The notes under the pieces: model-generated
Databases searched by the model: none
What the model was told of the DNA's origin: nothing
Seen by the model: the letters and a program-made list of their open reading frames with translations, nothing else
Shown: positions 54,521 through 62,056 of the stretch, piece after piece
Numbering within the stretch: position 1 is the first letter of the stretch
How the letters are laid out: each line of letters begins with the position of its first letter
Position numbers and translations under genes: made by a program
Assembly: GCA_019429445.1 (NCBI GenBank)
Contig: JAHYIW010000014.1
Span: forward strand, 17,019-81,018
Reading direction: 5' to 3'
DNA from: Desulfuromonadaceae bacterium
Lineage (GTDB): Bacteria > Desulfobacterota > Desulfuromonadia > Desulfuromonadales > JAHYIW01
Length of the DNA stretch: 64,000 nucleotides

Positions 54521-55038
54521 CCAAACCGGTCTACGCCTGTTATCCGTCGCCGTGCGGAATGATTGCACTTTGCGCCGGTGAAAATGGCCTGCAACGGGTG
54601 TTGATCGATGTTGCAACAGATCATGTCGCAGCGCGCTTCGGGGGTGCCGGACGGCCTGCTGAACCACTCAGTCACCCGCTGATTGCCGAGGTTGTCGCGG
54701 CGTTGAATCGCTATTTTCAGGGACAGTTGCGAACCTTTGATCTGCCCCTTGAGCTGCACGGGCTGTCGCCGTTCAGCACCACAATTCTGCATGCCTTGCA
54801 ACAGGTTCCGTTCGGCACAACGTGTACTTACGGCTCATTGGCCGGCGCTGCTGGACATCGCGGCGCGGCGCGGGCCGTCGGGCGGGTCATGGCAATCAAT
54901 CCACTGCCGCTGGTGATCCCCTGCCATCGGGTGATCTCGGTTAGCGGCCCTGGTGGCTATGCGGGAGGGCGCGGTGTGCAAACCAAACAGTTGCTGCTTG
55001 ATTTTGAACGGTCGATCCTTGGCCGTGACGATGGTTAG
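54517..55038 (+). CDS. ogt: Methylated-DNA-protein-cysteine methyltransferase
   Basis: Suicide repair protein removing alkyl groups from O6-alkylguanine. The 173-residue product ends with the alkyltransferase domain: STTILHALQQVPFGTTCTYG, GAARAVGRVMAINPLPLVIP and the active-site PCHRVIS, then GGYAGGRGVQTKQLLLDFE. The ATG at 54517 overlaps the murJ stop by four bases; a longer open frame upstream lies inside murJ and is not coding. Ogt rather than Ada because no N-terminal regulatory part is present. Confidence 0.94.
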   Translation: MTKPVYACYPSPCGMIALCAGENGLQRVLIDVATDHVAARFGGAGRPAEPLSHPLIAEVVAALNRYFQGQLRTFDLPLELHGLSPFSTTILHALQQVPFGTTCTYGSLAGAAGHRGAARAVGRVMAINPLPLVIPCHRVISVSGPGGYAGGRGVQTKQLLLDFERSILGRDDG

Positions 55039-55043
55039 AACCC

Positions 55044-56651
55044 ATGTATACAGAATTCTTCGGATTCACTGAAAAGCCCTTCACCATCACGCCGAACCCC
55101 CGCTTTATGTATCTGAGTCATGGTCATAAGGAGGCGCTGGCGCATCTTCTCTACGGGATTCAGAACCATGTCGGGTTTGTTGAGATTACCGGCGAAGTCG
55201 GGGCCGGGAAGACGACGATTTTGCGTACCCTCTTCGAACAGCTGGAACAGGATTCCTACCGGTTGGCGTTTATTTTCAATCCCAAACTTTCCACGCTTGA
55301 ATTGTTGCGTAATATCAACCGTGAATTCGCCATCGACTGCACCTCGGTTCATCATGATGCGTTACTGACTGCGCTCAACGATTTTTTAGTGGCTGAAAAT
55401 GTTGCCGGACGCACTGTTGTGCTGGTGATTGACGAAGCGCAAAACCTCTCTCCCGAGGTGCTGGAACAGATCCGCCTCCTGTCGAATCTGGAAACAACAA
55501 CCGACAAGCTGATTCAGATTGTTCTCGTCGGCCAGCCAGAACTCAGCGAGATGCTTGAGCGTAATGAGTTGCGACAGCTCAGCCAGCGGATTACGGTGCG
55601 CTATTTTCTCGGCACGATCAGCCTGGACGAAACCTGCCGCTATATTCAACATCGCCTCGACGTTGCCGGTGGCCGCGAATTGGCTCACTTTCAGCCTGCG
55701 GCGCTACGCACGGTCTATCGTCTGAGCCGTGGTCTGCCGCGCATGATCAACGTTCTGTGTGATCGTGCCTTGCTGATCGCCTATGGTGAAGGACGTCGCG
55801 ACATTCGTGCGGCTGATATCCGTCTGGCCCAGTCGGAGCTGCGTCGCGCGCAGGCCCCGTTGTTGCCGGGACGCGGTCGGACGCTCATTGCCGTTGTTCT
55901 GGTTGTCGTCCTGGCTGCCTTGGGCGGGCGCGCCGTGCTGTCACTGCCAGCGCCTGGGGAAAAGCCCCCCACCGTCGCCAGCAAGTCACAACAGAACGAC
56001 ATTGATACACTGCGCAACGCCTTTGCCGGGCAGGATGCAACCCGCAACGCGACTGCGGCGCTGAAGGGATTACTGTCCCGCTGGAAGATCACGAGTGAAG
56101 TTTCTCCGGGGGCAGATCCGCTAGCGAGTCTCGCGACGACCGCTTCCGCCAACGGGCTCAATCTGTTGCCGCTTAACGGAGGGATTGCGTTACTTGAAAA
56201 ACTCAATTCTCCGGCGCTGGTGCGGCTGCTTCTGCCGGGGATGACCGAACCGCGTTATCTGACGATAGTCAAGCAGGAGGGGGAGTATTTTACGATGATT
56301 CCTGCGGTGGCAAAGCGCTCCGTGGTGAGTCGGGATGAACTCGCAGCACTCTGGTCCGGGCAGGCGTGGCTGCTCTGGAAAAACTGGCGCGCCATTCCGA
56401 CGCTTGTCACCCCTGACCTGAACGATACCGGCGTTACCCGACTGCAGGAACAATTGTCCCGCAGCGAAGATCTGTCTGCACCCATAAGCGGTGTCTATGA
56501 TCGGGCAACAATTAAAGCGGTGACCGATCTTCAAGCACGCACTGGCCTGGTGCAGGATGGCCGCGTTGGACCGCAAACCCTGGTGAGGCTCTATCAGGAG
56601 AGCGGTGATTTTGCGGTGCCGATGTTGCGTGAAGTGAGCAAACAATTATGA
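55044..56651 (+). CDS. gspA: GspA/ExeA-like ATPase with peptidoglycan-binding domain
   Basis: Membrane ATPase of 535 residues related to ExeA, which with ExeB places the type II secretin in the cell wall. The AAA part has MYTEFFGFTEKPFTITPNPR, Walker A ITGEVGAGKTTILRTL, Walker B VLVIDEAQNLSPEVLEQIR and GQPELSEMLERNELRQLSQR. A membrane helix (LIAVVLVVVLAALGGRAVLS) is at about 279-298. The periplasmic part ends with a peptidoglycan-binding fold (ATIKAVTDLQARTGLVQDGR, VGPQTLVRLYQES). It overlaps gspB by four bases; other gsp genes are not in the window. Confidence 0.9.
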   Translation: MYTEFFGFTEKPFTITPNPRFMYLSHGHKEALAHLLYGIQNHVGFVEITGEVGAGKTTILRTLFEQLEQDSYRLAFIFNPKLSTLELLRNINREFAIDCTSVHHDALLTALNDFLVAENVAGRTVVLVIDEAQNLSPEVLEQIRLLSNLETTTDKLIQIVLVGQPELSEMLERNELRQLSQRITVRYFLGTISLDETCRYIQHRLDVAGGRELAHFQPAALRTVYRLSRGLPRMINVLCDRALLIAYGEGRRDIRAADIRLAQSELRRAQAPLLPGRGRTLIAVVLVVVLAALGGRAVLSLPAPGEKPPTVASKSQQNDIDTLRNAFAGQDATRNATAALKGLLSRWKITSEVSPGADPLASLATTASANGLNLLPLNGGIALLEKLNSPALVRLLLPGMTEPRYLTIVKQEGEYFTMIPAVAKRSVVSRDELAALWSGQAWLLWKNWRAIPTLVTPDLNDTGVTRLQEQLSRSEDLSAPISGVYDRATIKAVTDLQARTGLVQDGRVGPQTLVRLYQESGDFAVPMLREVSKQL

Positions 56652-57253
56652 GTTCAATCCTCAAGGCACTCAAAAAGATTGAGCAGGAGCGGGCAGGGCA
56701 GCGTGACGGGGTCGTGAATATCACCTTTGATGTGATCAAGGGCGGCGATCAGCCGCGTCGACATGAGCCGCCGTTGGTTCTTGTCTTGCTTGTCGTTATC
56801 GTGCTGCTGGTTGGAGCCACCTTTTTCTGGTGGCGATCCGATAAAGAGGCTGACTCACTCAAAATGACCGCGTCGCCTGAAGTGCTCCGTGAAGTTGTGC
56901 TGACAGTTGATCGCCCTCAGGCGGCAAGTTCCCCCCCGGCAAAACAAGGCACGCCGACAGCGAGCACGGTGGTCACCGCGCCCGCACCGGTTATCCCCGG
57001 TGAGCCCCTGATCACCACCGCGAAAGATGTTGCGACAGACGTTTCAGGCGCACCTGTTGCGCCGGTGTCAGCACGTTTCCAGCTCAGTGCGATAGTTTAT
57101 GACGCTGTTCCTGAAAATCGGCTGGCGGTGATCAACGATCTGCCCGTCATGGAGGGGACGATGATTGCCGACGCGCTGGTGGTCGAAATTACCGCCGACC
57201 TGGTGGTGGTTGAGATTGCCGGGGAGTTTGTGGAGATTCGTTTGGCCAATTGA
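56648..57253 (+). CDS. gspB: GspB-like membrane protein
   Basis: Partner of the preceding GspA-like ATPase, 201 residues. It opens MSSILKALKKIEQERAGQRD, the conserved cytoplasmic start of GspB/ExeB proteins, followed by one membrane helix (LVLVLLVVIVLLVGATFFWW, about 40-60), a proline- and alanine-rich periplasmic linker and a small C-terminal domain (FQLSAIVYDAVPENRLAVIN, GEFVEIRLAN). The pair is translationally coupled. Its secretion system is presumably encoded elsewhere. Confidence 0.87.
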   Translation: MSSILKALKKIEQERAGQRDGVVNITFDVIKGGDQPRRHEPPLVLVLLVVIVLLVGATFFWWRSDKEADSLKMTASPEVLREVVLTVDRPQAASSPPAKQGTPTASTVVTAPAPVIPGEPLITTAKDVATDVSGAPVAPVSARFQLSAIVYDAVPENRLAVINDLPVMEGTMIADALVVEITADLVVVEIAGEFVEIRLAN

Positions 57254-57675
57254 TCAATAATCGCGCATTTCTGCTATGATGGCGCTCTGTTTATGGAGAA
57301 TTCTTTATGTTTCGTGGTGGAGGTGTGGTATAGGAAAGACTCGTTTTGCGATGAAGAAGAGGGCAGGATGGGACGACAGGTTTTGAGAAAATCGTATTTG
57401 AAGGCTTTTCGGCGATGGGGTCGGGGAACCTTGTTGTTTTTTTGTGGAGTAATTGAGTGAAAATGGATTAGGTGTGTGAACTTTTAACGGGTTAAGGTTT
57501 GAAATGGGTTGGGATTCGGAGGAAAGATTGGGAAGCCGTGCTTGCTGTTGAGAGACAGTGGTGCGGTTTTTTTGTTTTTGACTGAGCTTCGTCGGATATA
57601 CCCTGGCAGTTCTGAGCATGCCGGGCTGCATTGTGCGTTTTTGAGATTTTCTGGCAATTAGCAGGAGGTATAAAA
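57254..57675. other. Non-coding gap, 422 bases
   Basis: No gene recognised. A sigma-70-like pair TTGATC (57250-57255) and TATGAT (57275-57280), spaced 19, starts the region. The plus strand is unusually G-rich with several T runs. No riboswitch consensus was recognised. A ribosome site AGGAGG (57663-57668) at the right end belongs to the PKD lipoprotein gene. Confidence 0.5.
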
Positions 57676-59196
57676 ATGAGTAAATTCTTTATTTTATTGG
57701 CTTTTGTTGGTCTGCTGCTAACCTGCGGCTGTAGTGGCGGGGGCGGAGACGTACCTGTTAGCCCCGCCAACAATGCGCCGGTGGCCAACGCCGGGGTTGA
57801 TCAGAACATTACCACCGGCAGCAGTGTCACCCTCGACGGCAGCGCCAGCAACGACGCCGATGGCGATCTGCTTAGTTACAGCTGGAGTATCATCACTGTA
57901 CCCACCGGCAGCAACGCCACCTTAAGCGACACCAGCGTCGCCCGTCCGACCTTTACGGCAGACGTTGATGGCAACTACGTGTTCAGCCTGATCGTCAACG
58001 ATGGGTTCGCCGACAGCAGTGCCGATACCATTACTGTCACCGCCGCAACACCCAACAGCGCTCCGGTCGCCAACGCTGGCCCCGATCAGAACGTCGCCAC
58101 CGACAGCAGCGTCACCCTCGATGGCAGCGCCAGCAGTGATGCCAACAGTGATCCGCTGACTTACCAGTGGAATATCACCTCAACCCCCAGCGGCAGCACT
58201 GCCACCTTAAGCGCCACAAACGTCGCCCGTCCGACCTTTACGGCAGACGTTGATGGCAACTACGTGTTCAGCCTGATCGTCAACGATGGTCTCGACGATA
58301 GCAGTGCCGATACCATCACCGTGACCGCCGCCACCGCCAACAGCGCCCCGGTGGCCAATGCCGGGCCGGACCAGAACGTCGCCACCGGCAGCAACGTCAC
58401 CCTCAATGGCAGCGCATCCAGCGATGCCGATGGCGATCCACTGAATTACATCTGGGCGTTTACCTCGGTTCCGAACAGCAGCACCGCTGCACTGTCGAAC
58501 ACCAGCGTCGTACAGCCGACCTTTACTGCCGATCTGGCTGGCGACTATGTACTCAACCTGATTGTTGATGATGGTCTCGCTGTCAGCGTTGCCGACACCG
58601 TTACCGTCACCGCAACAACCACTATCCCCACCGTCACCTCGTCAACTGGCAAGGTCTGGATGGACCGAAACCTCGGCGCATCCCAAGTAGCAACGGCGTA
58701 CAACGATTCCGCCGCCTATGGTGATCTTTACCAGTGGGGCCGGGGCACCGACGGCCATGAAAAACGCACCAGCGCCACCACCACAACCCTCAGTTCTTCG
58801 GATACCCCAGGGCATGGGAGTTTTATACTGCCTCCGTCTTCTCCCTATGATTGGCGCAGCCCCCAGAACGATAAGCTCTGGCAAGGGGTGACTGGCACCA
58901 ACAATCCCTGCCCGTCCGGGTTCCGCTTGCCGACATACACCGAATGGGAGGCCGAACGGGCAACCTGGTCGACAAATAATCAAGCCGGCGCTTTCGATTC
59001 GCCCCTGAAGCTTGTCTCGGCCGGGTACCGCGGCAACGACGACGGCGTGGTCAGATACGCAGGCAGCTACGGCGGCTACTGGAGCAGTTCGGTGAATGGC
59101 AGCTACGCGCACTACTTGCGCTTCGTCAGCGACCACGCCTACGCGTACTACTACGACCGTGCGTACGGTTACAGTGCCCGTTGTCTCGAGGACTGA
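57676..59196 (+). CDS. PKD-repeat lipoprotein with C-terminal FISUMP domain
   Basis: Predicted surface lipoprotein of 506 residues. The signal ends in LLLTCGCSGGGG (lipid cysteine 17 or 19). Three PKD-like beta-sandwich repeats of 95 residues follow (each opening NAPVANAG or NSAPVANAG, with DGSAS and SLIVNDG motifs). From about residue 320 comes a Fib_succ_major (FISUMP) domain: GKVWMDRNLGASQVATAYND, GDLYQWGRGTDGHEKR, CPSGFRLPTYTEWEAERATW and GGYWSSSVNGSYAHYLRF. The last 30 residues are rich in tyrosine, serine, histidine and aspartate encoded by NNC codons. AGGAGG precedes the ATG. Binding or adhesion role is inferred. Confidence 0.88.
   Translation: MSKFFILLAFVGLLLTCGCSGGGGDVPVSPANNAPVANAGVDQNITTGSSVTLDGSASNDADGDLLSYSWSIITVPTGSNATLSDTSVARPTFTADVDGNYVFSLIVNDGFADSSADTITVTAATPNSAPVANAGPDQNVATDSSVTLDGSASSDANSDPLTYQWNITSTPSGSTATLSATNVARPTFTADVDGNYVFSLIVNDGLDDSSADTITVTAATANSAPVANAGPDQNVATGSNVTLNGSASSDADGDPLNYIWAFTSVPNSSTAALSNTSVVQPTFTADLAGDYVLNLIVDDGLAVSVADTVTVTATTTIPTVTSSTGKVWMDRNLGASQVATAYNDSAAYGDLYQWGRGTDGHEKRTSATTTTLSSSDTPGHGSFILPPSSPYDWRSPQNDKLWQGVTGTNNPCPSGFRLPTYTEWEAERATWSTNNQAGAFDSPLKLVSAGYRGNDDGVVRYAGSYGGYWSSSVNGSYAHYLRFVSDHAYAYYYDRAYGYSARCLED
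57772..58626 (+). repeat. Three 285-bp in-frame direct repeats (PKD modules)
   Basis: Units start at 57772, 58057 and 58342. Bases 57936-58004 and 58221-58289 (units 1 and 2) are identical over 69 bases, whereas unit 3 has diverged in the same part. This points to recent duplication or gene conversion between units 1 and 2. Confidence 0.9.
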
Positions 59197-59229
59197 CACT
59201 TTGATTGGTTTGTCTCTTTAACCCTTTTT

Positions 59230-59255
59230 CCACCGCGTCCCGCAGGGCGCGGTGG
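59230..59255. terminator. GC-rich hairpin after the lipoprotein gene
   Basis: CCACCGCG (59230-59237) pairs with CGCGGTGG (59248-59255), with three further inner pairs, 33 bases after the stop. A T run precedes rather than follows it, so on the plus strand termination is weak. Confidence 0.45.
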
Positions 59256-59262
59256 GTGGTTT

Positions 59263-59490
59263 ATCGGGGCCGGGAGGCCGCTCCCACAACTGCCACACCA
59301 ATGATGGGAACCACCCTTAGCTGTGGGAGCGGTATTCAGTTTGTGGGAGCGGCTTTCAGCCGCGATTATTCACCGAGTGTATCAATGACGGGCCGTAAAG
59401 CCGCATAATTCTTCAGCAGCGTAAGCAGGAGTTAGGTACTGGTGTTAATCGTGGCTGAAAGGCACTCCCACAGAAAGCCGATCCCACAAA
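59263..59490. repeat. Cluster of REP-type palindromic repeats
   Basis: Five copies related to TGTGGGAGCGGCTTTCAGCC occur in 228 bases. Plus-oriented copies are at about 59331-59350 (partial) and 59341-59366; minus-oriented copies are at about 59263-59289, 59448-59472 and 59473-59490 (partial). Complete copies have a GTGG head followed by a GC-rich stem-loop, the design of bacterial REP elements. They are in the non-coding stretch after the lipoprotein gene. Confidence 0.7.
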
Positions 59491-59988
59491 ACGCGCCATC
59501 TTCTTCGCGTCAAGGGGGACTTGTGGACCCGTAACAGTTAATTAACCTGGATCAAACGGCTCTCATCTGGTCAAGAAAGATCAGCACGATTGTTTTTCCG
59601 GTTCCGGCTTTATCCTTCTGAGTACCCAGGCGGCCGGGCCTTTCATGACGGCGCAGCAGCAGAAAAGGGGATCTCCTGTGTTATCCCCAATATCATACGT
59701 TCACAAGGTTTCGGGTTCTTTAAGCCGAGTCGTACCATTATCACTGGTCAGGTGGTTAATTGTTAATAGCGACACAGACAAGAGCCCGCAAACTTTTGAT
59801 GAAACTATTTGCCGCTCACTGAGCGGCATTTTTTTATCCAGCCCTCCGCTTCCGCCACCTGTCATATACGGAACTTCTGTTAAATGTTGCGGTAAATCCC
59901 AACGAGCCTTCCTTCTATTTTCCCTGACTGTGTAGCAATTCTCTAATGATTTCAGCTTGTTGTGAATATTGAGTTGACAAATCCTCTC
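59491..59988. other. Non-coding stretch between the REP cluster and the histidine kinase promoter
   Basis: No gene could be supported over these 498 bases. It contains an orphan intrinsic terminator at 59810-59835 and a short minus-strand frame near 59590-59610 reading AGTGKT, too small to call. Composition becomes AT-rich towards the right. Confidence 0.5.
59810..59835 (+). terminator. Orphan rho-independent terminator
   Basis: TGCCGCT and AGCGGCA form a 7-bp stem around CACTG, followed by seven T. No gene ends upstream on this strand within 600 bases, so it may end a small RNA. Confidence 0.7.
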
Positions 59989-60003
59989 TGGCACGATCGT
60001 TGC
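59989..60003 (+). promoter_or_regulatory. Sigma-54 promoter of the histidine kinase gene
   Basis: TGGCACGATCGTTGC matches the -24/-12 consensus TGGCACG-N4-TTGC at every defined base. The GG (59990-59991) and GC (60002-60003) are 12 bases apart. Start of transcription would be near 60015, about 84 bases before the kinase ATG. Confidence 0.8.
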
Positions 60004-60098
60004 GCATCAAACGTGTTGAATAAATTGGATATTCTCTACCTGGCGGCCCAAAACAGAATGACCATTATGCTGCAAGATTAAAATGGAATAGAGGAACG

Positions 60099-61340
60099 AT
60101 GAATCAGCCAGCAGATCCAGAATTACGCCTTCGTGCTGAAAATGAATTGAAGAGCAGACCGAACAATACTTATACACTACGCGGCGCAGAGGAGACACAA
60201 CGGTTTATCCATGAATTTGAAGTTCACCAGATCGAGCTGGAGATGCAGAATGAAGAACTTCGTCAGATGCGAGACGAGATGGAGAAATCTCTTAACGAAT
60301 ACACTGATATCTACGATTTCGCCCCGGTCGGGTATTTGACTTTCAATAATGACGGAGTCATCTGTTCGGCAAATCTTTTTATCGCCACCCTCCTCGGCGT
60401 TGACCGTTCCTGTCTCACTGGAAAACAATTCGCCTACCTGATTGACCCTGTTAGCCGTCCCACCTTTGAAAATTTTATCGCAATAGTCTTTACCGAGCAC
60501 AGGACGCAAACGTGTGAACTTGAGTTGCTAAATCACTCGGGTTGCGCGCGGTTTGTGCAGGTAGAGGCCATGTCAACCGCGTCACGAACAGAATGCCGTG
60601 CGGCAGTTATCGATATTACCAAGCGTCGGGAGATGGAAGAGCAGATTGAAAAGCAACATCAGGAGCTGGTCGCGTCCAATATTGATCTGGATGCCTTCAA
60701 CTACACCGTTGCCCACGACCTGCGGACTCCTCTGACCACAATTAGCGGTTATTGTCAGTTGCTCAAGGGACAATTCCATGAGCAACTCAATGAACAGGTC
60801 AAAGAATATCTTCAGGAAATATTTGATGGCACGCAATGCATGTCACGACTTATTTCAACACTACTCGATTTCTCCAGCGCGTCACGAAGGACGCTACACT
60901 GTGAAACCGTTGATTTGAGCTCGATGGCCGAGGCTGTCGTCGATGAATTGATCCAGACGTCACCTGAGTGTAGAGACATTTTTCAACTCGCTTCCGGGAT
61001 CGTATGTCAGGGCGATACGGATCTGTTGCGCGTGGCAATGGACAACCTGCTGGGCAACGCGTGGAAGTTTGCCGGTAAGCATCAGGGTGCAAAGATCACA
61101 TTTGGTAAGGCAATGATCGACGAAGAAACTGTTTTCTTCGTTAAGGATAACGGCCCTGGTTTCGATGTTGCCGATGCGGAGGAAATGTTCCTTCCTTTTC
61201 ATCGTCTTCCCGGTACCATTGGCGGAGGGCATGGTATTGGTCTGGCCACGGTGAACCGAATTGTGCAGCAACATGGCGGGCGGTTGTGGTCAGAAAGTGA
61301 GGCGGGGATAGGTGCGACATTCTTTTTTACCGTTGGATAG
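60099..61340 (+). CDS. PAS-domain sensor histidine kinase
   Basis: Cytosolic histidine kinase of 413 residues with no membrane helix. A coiled N-terminus (FEVHQIELEMQNEELRQMRD) leads to a PAS domain (DIYDFAPVGYLTFNNDGVIC, residues 66-190). HisKA has the H box FNYTVAHDLRTPLTTISGYC (histidine near residue 206), and the ATPase has the N box NLLGNAWKFAGKHQ, FFVKDNGPGFDVADAEEMFL and GGGHGIGLATVNRIVQQHGG. No response regulator gene follows. It is driven by a sigma-54 promoter, so nitrogen, stress or surface-related control is possible. Confidence 0.93.
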   Translation: MNQPADPELRLRAENELKSRPNNTYTLRGAEETQRFIHEFEVHQIELEMQNEELRQMRDEMEKSLNEYTDIYDFAPVGYLTFNNDGVICSANLFIATLLGVDRSCLTGKQFAYLIDPVSRPTFENFIAIVFTEHRTQTCELELLNHSGCARFVQVEAMSTASRTECRAAVIDITKRREMEEQIEKQHQELVASNIDLDAFNYTVAHDLRTPLTTISGYCQLLKGQFHEQLNEQVKEYLQEIFDGTQCMSRLISTLLDFSSASRRTLHCETVDLSSMAEAVVDELIQTSPECRDIFQLASGIVCQGDTDLLRVAMDNLLGNAWKFAGKHQGAKITFGKAMIDEETVFFVKDNGPGFDVADAEEMFLPFHRLPGTIGGGHGIGLATVNRIVQQHGGRLWSESEAGIGATFFFTVG

Positions 61341-61531
61341 TGCCGATCATGATGACCATCAAGGCGGTCTGCGACCATATTGAAGATTTAGTGTCTACCG
61401 GAGAACTGCTCGGTGATTAAAATTACACGACCATCTTGTGGCTTTATCAGGACAAACAAAACTGTAATCAATCTGTCGCGCCATTCTGGCGAAGACGGTG
61501 ACCAAACCACTATTCAAAGGGAGTTATGATC

Positions 61532-61711
61532 ATGAAATCAGGCAATCAAGACCAGGTCGAAGGGAAGCTTCACGAAGCAAAAGGAAAAGTCAAGGAACTG
61601 GCCGGTAAACTGAGTGACAATCCAAAACTGAAAGCTGAAGGGATTCGCGAACAGATCGTCGGCAAGGTTCAGGGAAAAAGTGGACAGATCAAGAAAGTTC
61701 TCGACAAGTAA
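61532..61711 (+). CDS. CsbD family stress-response protein
   Basis: Small hydrophilic protein of 59 residues similar to Bacillus CsbD, a general-stress protein with unknown mechanism. The sequence KSGNQDQVEGKLHEAKGKVK and the later GIREQIVGKVQGKSGQIKK show the typical lysine-rich, four-helix pattern. AAGGGAG is eight to nine bases from ATG 61532, favouring that start over ATG 61526. A tiny lipoprotein gene follows 36 bases downstream. Confidence 0.9.
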   Translation: MKSGNQDQVEGKLHEAKGKVKELAGKLSDNPKLKAEGIREQIVGKVQGKSGQIKKVLDK

Positions 61712-61747
61712 AGCGTAACACCGCGCAATGATCCAAGGAGAACCACT

Positions 61748-61876
61748 ATGTATCGTTCATTGACGTTTTTTGTGCTCACATTCTTTTTTCTTTCGACCCT
61801 TACCGGATGCCTCTATGTCCCTGGTGGTCACCATGGCAAGATTCCCCCCGGGCAACTGAAGAAGATGCACCCCTGA
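61748..61876 (+). CDS. Small lipoprotein, 42 residues
   Basis: Short gene not previously matched to a family by me. It begins with a hydrophobic signal (LTFFVLTFFFLSTL) and a perfect lipobox LTGC with cysteine 22, leaving a mature peptide of 21 residues (CLYVPGGHHGKIPPGQLKKM and a final HP). AAGGAG lies seven bases before the ATG. Linked to csbD, so a stress-related envelope role is possible. It is followed by an imperfect 15-bp hairpin (61891-61939). Confidence 0.75.
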   Translation: MYRSLTFFVLTFFFLSTLTGCLYVPGGHHGKIPPGQLKKMHP

Positions 61877-61890
61877 AAATTATCCTATGG

Positions 61891-61939
61891 CCGTCGTTGG
61901 CCGCTGATTTTCAAACCAGAATAGAGCGGCCTACGACGG
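61891..61939. terminator. Inverted repeat after the small lipoprotein gene
   Basis: CCGTCGTTGGCCGCT (61891-61905) pairs with AGCGGCCTACGACGG (61925-61939) at 14 of 15 positions. No T run follows, so the role as terminator is uncertain. Confidence 0.5.
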
Positions 61940-62056
61940 TAACTATGTAATATTCAACGGTGACAACAGGCTGTCCACTATAAACCCATAATCTTTCGCA
62001 TCTTGCTTGTTCTTTGCCGCGTCAGCTAAGTTCCGATTTCAGCTGTTTAGCTAGGG

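Noticed and set aside
59540..59660. Minus-strand fragment of a P-loop ATPase (reads DKAGTGKTIV)
   Set aside because: Only about 30 residues without other motifs, start or neighbours; too little to call a pseudogene.
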